From the NCBI GenBank assembly GCA_001775355.1, contig MEWM01000037.1, forward strand, positions 655-7,753: a stretch of 7,099 nt of DNA. Reading direction: 5' to 3'. Each line of letters begins with the position of its first letter. The first letter of the stretch is position 1. A program made the translations under genes and the position numbers. This DNA comes from a candidate division Zixibacteria bacterium RBG_16_43_9. Its GTDB lineage: Bacteria > Zixibacteria > MSB-5A5 > RBG-16-43-9. The notes under the pieces were generated by a model, which worked only from the letters and a program-made list of their open reading frames with translations, had not been told where the DNA came from and made no database searches. Of this stretch, positions 5,732-7,099 are shown piece after piece.

Positions 5732-5783
5732 TAAATTCTAAATTTTTCGGATCAGGATAGAGAAGGTGACCTGCAATTTTCCC

Positions 5784-5811
5784 TTTACATCACTTTAATT
5801 TTCTATATATT
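5784..5811 (+). promoter_or_regulatory. Putative sigma70-type promoter of the polysaccharide export operon
   Basis: TTTACA (5784-5789, five of six matches to TTGACA) is followed after 16 bases by TATATT (5806-5811, five of six to TATAAT) in an AT-rich tract. Transcription would start near 5818, giving a leader of about 32 bases that contains AAGGAG (5838-5843), six bases before ATG 5850. The box choice within the TATATATTAAT run is uncertain, and promoter consensus in uncultured phyla may differ. Confidence 0.45.
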
Positions 5812-5849
5812 AATTTGCGAACATTTTAGACTAAAAAAAGGAGAAAGTT

Positions 5850-6845
5850 ATGTTAAGGGAAAAGAAACGTGTAATCTGGATAATTCTGACCCTGGGGCTT
5901 TTACTAAGCTTTCCGGTTTTCTCTTTTTCTCAGGAATACCGGATAGGTCCTGAGGATCTGTTGAGCATAAGCTTCTGGCAGCAGCCAGACTTAAACAGCG
6001 TGCTCAAGGTCAGACAGGATGGCAAGGTCTCCCTCCCGGTGATCGGGGAGATTATGGCTGCGGGGTTAACCATGGCTGAGCTTTCCAAGAAGATCGTGGA
6101 GAAGATTTCTTTCTATAACAAAAGCATCTCCCAGGCAACTGTGGTCATCCTGGAATATAACAGCCAAAAAGTCTTCGTTCAAGGACAGGTGAATCGTCCG
6201 GGCAAATACAGTTTTGAGTCGATCCCGAACCTATGGGAAGTGATAACGGAAGCCGGAGGTCCGGCAGAGGGAGCGGATTTAAGCATCGTCAAAATCATAA
6301 GGGGAGGGGATGAAGCTGGCAAGACCTTGAGGGTGAACTTAGCCCAGGCGCTGGAGAAAGGGGATTTCACTAAATTGCCTAAACTCAAAATCGGGGATAC
6401 AGTCGAGATACCCCGTTCGATTTTAAGCTTTGGAACTGAAAGGGGAGCTCCTGCTCCGAGCTTTACCGGCAGAAATGTATACTACATCTATGGCCAGGTT
6501 GCCAGGCCCAACGTTTACCCATTAGAGGGAGAGATAGACCTTTTAGATGCAATTGTCCTGGCTGGAGGCCCCACCCCGAATGCTAATATGAAAAAGGTTA
6601 AAGTCTTGATCAAAGGGGCAACCTATTCCAGCGTGGTAGAAATAAATCTGGAGGATTTCAGTACTAAAGGAAGGCCCTCCCGATTGCTGATTCATCCGGA
6701 GGACACCATAGTTATCCCGGGCAAAGGAGGAGGTTTTCTTTCCAGGGTCTGGAACTTCAGCCGAGACCTTATTCCTCTTTCTACTGCTATCATCAGTTTA
6801 TATCTTTTGGTGGACCGGCTTAACCAGGGAGATCGTACTAGATGA
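5850..6845 (+). CDS. Outer-membrane polysaccharide export (OPX) protein, Wza/KpsD/GumB type
   Basis: A 331-residue exported protein. Residues 1-28 are a signal peptide (REKKR, hydrophobic run, FSFSQ) with cleavage likely before EYRIGPEDLL; no lipobox cysteine is present, unlike E. coli Wza. The polysaccharide export domain spans about 29-103 (YRIGPEDLLSISFWQQPDLN, VRQDGKVSLPVIGEI, GLTMAELSKKI). Two SLBB domains follow: about 106-190 (VFVQGQVNRPGKYSF, LWEVITEAGGP, IGDTVEIP) and about 209-290 (YYIYGQVARPNVYPLEG, LLDAIVLAGGP, HPEDTIVIPG). A C-terminal hydrophobic helix (about 306-321) may span the outer membrane, as the C-terminal helix of Wza does. The family forms the oligomeric channel through which capsule or exopolysaccharide leaves the cell. 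AAGGAG at 5838-5843 precedes ATG 5850. The TGA overlaps the next start (ATGA), pairing it with the Wzz/GumC-type partner with which OPX proteins work. Confidence 0.93.
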   Translation: MLREKKRVIWIILTLGLLLSFPVFSFSQEYRIGPEDLLSISFWQQPDLNSVLKVRQDGKVSLPVIGEIMAAGLTMAELSKKIVEKISFYNKSISQATVVILEYNSQKVFVQGQVNRPGKYSFESIPNLWEVITEAGGPAEGADLSIVKIIRGGDEAGKTLRVNLAQALEKGDFTKLPKLKIGDTVEIPRSILSFGTERGAPAPSFTGRNVYYIYGQVARPNVYPLEGEIDLLDAIVLAGGPTPNANMKKVKVLIKGATYSSVVEINLEDFSTKGRPSRLLIHPEDTIVIPGKGGGFLSRVWNFSRDLIPLSTAIISLYLLVDRLNQGDRTR

Positions 6846-7099
6846 GCTCGAGTGCGGGAAAAAGGGTTGACCTAAGAGAATACTGGAAGGTTTTACAGAG
6901 GAGGAGACTGGTTTTGATTCTTCCCTTCCTCACTGTTACCCTGGTCAGTTTTGCCGGAAGTTTTCTTCTTCCCAGGCAATATAAATCCTCCACCATGGTT
7001 CTGATCAGCGAGAGCCGGCTTTTATCCAGACCTCTGGAGAATTTGATCCCCGGGACGACCCCGGGCCGGAGCCCGCAGGAAGAAAGAGGGCAGCGCTTA
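6842..7099 (+). CDS. Wzz/GumC-type polysaccharide co-polymerase, N-terminal part (cut by window edge)
   Basis: The first 86 codons of a gene that runs off the right edge. ATG 6842 overlaps the preceding TGA (ATGA), and AGGGAGA at 6826-6832 is a ribosome site nine bases upstream, so translation is coupled to the OPX gene. The N-terminus has the Wzz signature: VDLREYWKVLQRRR (9-22) before a membrane helix (about 23-43), then the periplasmic strand start LPRQYKSSTMVLI (43-55), followed by a proline- and glycine-rich loop. These inner-membrane proteins set polysaccharide chain length and dock with the OPX channel. Because the 3' part is missing, it is open whether the gene ends as plain Wzz/GumC or carries a fused C-terminal BY-kinase domain. 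Confidence 0.85.
   Translation, partial: MSSSAGKRVDLREYWKVLQRRRLVLILPFLTVTLVSFAGSFLLPRQYKSSTMVLISESRLLSRPLENLIPGTTPGRSPQEERGQRL

Noticed and set aside
6179..6388. Minus-strand open frame under the OPX gene
   Set aside because: It is a shadow of the first SLBB domain, with no ribosome site and no domain.

Overview
The window reads like a piece of an uncultured bacterium of the FCB superphylum or a related candidate phylum (Zixibacteria, KSB1 or Latescibacteria type). This is an inference. It rests on the C-terminal 'NYPNPFNP…TKKMVLMR' tail of the first protein, which is typical of secreted proteins in those groups, and on intergenic spaces filled with GC-rich hairpin repeats. All genes seen lie on the + strand.

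Layout. (1) 24-848 encodes a secreted cohesin-domain protein with a C-terminal type IX secretion/FlgD-like sorting domain. A strong intrinsic terminator follows at 879-908. (2) 909-1588 is a long intergenic stretch. It holds three back-to-back perfect hairpins (929-1028), a 5'-truncated remnant of a tetratricopeptide-repeat (TPR) gene (1037-1222), two more composite inverted repeats (about 1253-1312 and 1359-1410), a featureless part, and a terminator-like hairpin that reads better on the minus strand (1524-1554). (3) 1589-5567 is a tight three-gene cluster: two TPR proteins separated by one base, then a membrane-anchored GAF-GAF-GGDEF diguanylate cyclase. Its start should be TTG 3705, because the Shine-Dalgarno sequence runs straight into the TTG at 3699. 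(4) 5568-5849 is an intergenic repeat with crossing long-range inverted repeats, followed by a sigma70-like promoter. (5) 5850 to the end begins a polysaccharide export operon. It has an outer-membrane polysaccharide export (OPX, Wza/KpsD/GumB-type) protein with two SLBB domains, whose stop overlaps (ATGA) the start of a Wzz/GumC-type chain-length or co-polymerase protein cut by the window edge.

How the genes may work together. The OPX and Wzz/GumC pair forms the export side of an exopolysaccharide or capsule system. The diguanylate cyclase keeps the GGDEF active site and an RxxD product-inhibition site, so it should make c-di-GMP, a usual activator of exopolysaccharide production. Its position next to the export operon suggests regulation of polysaccharide output, with the two TPR proteins as possible scaffolds. 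The repeat and the promoter between the two blocks indicate separate transcripts, so this link is inference from proximity.

I see no CRISPR array, tRNA, rRNA, transposase or defence system. The most unusual material is the intergenic repeats and the TPR-TPR-cyclase cluster.
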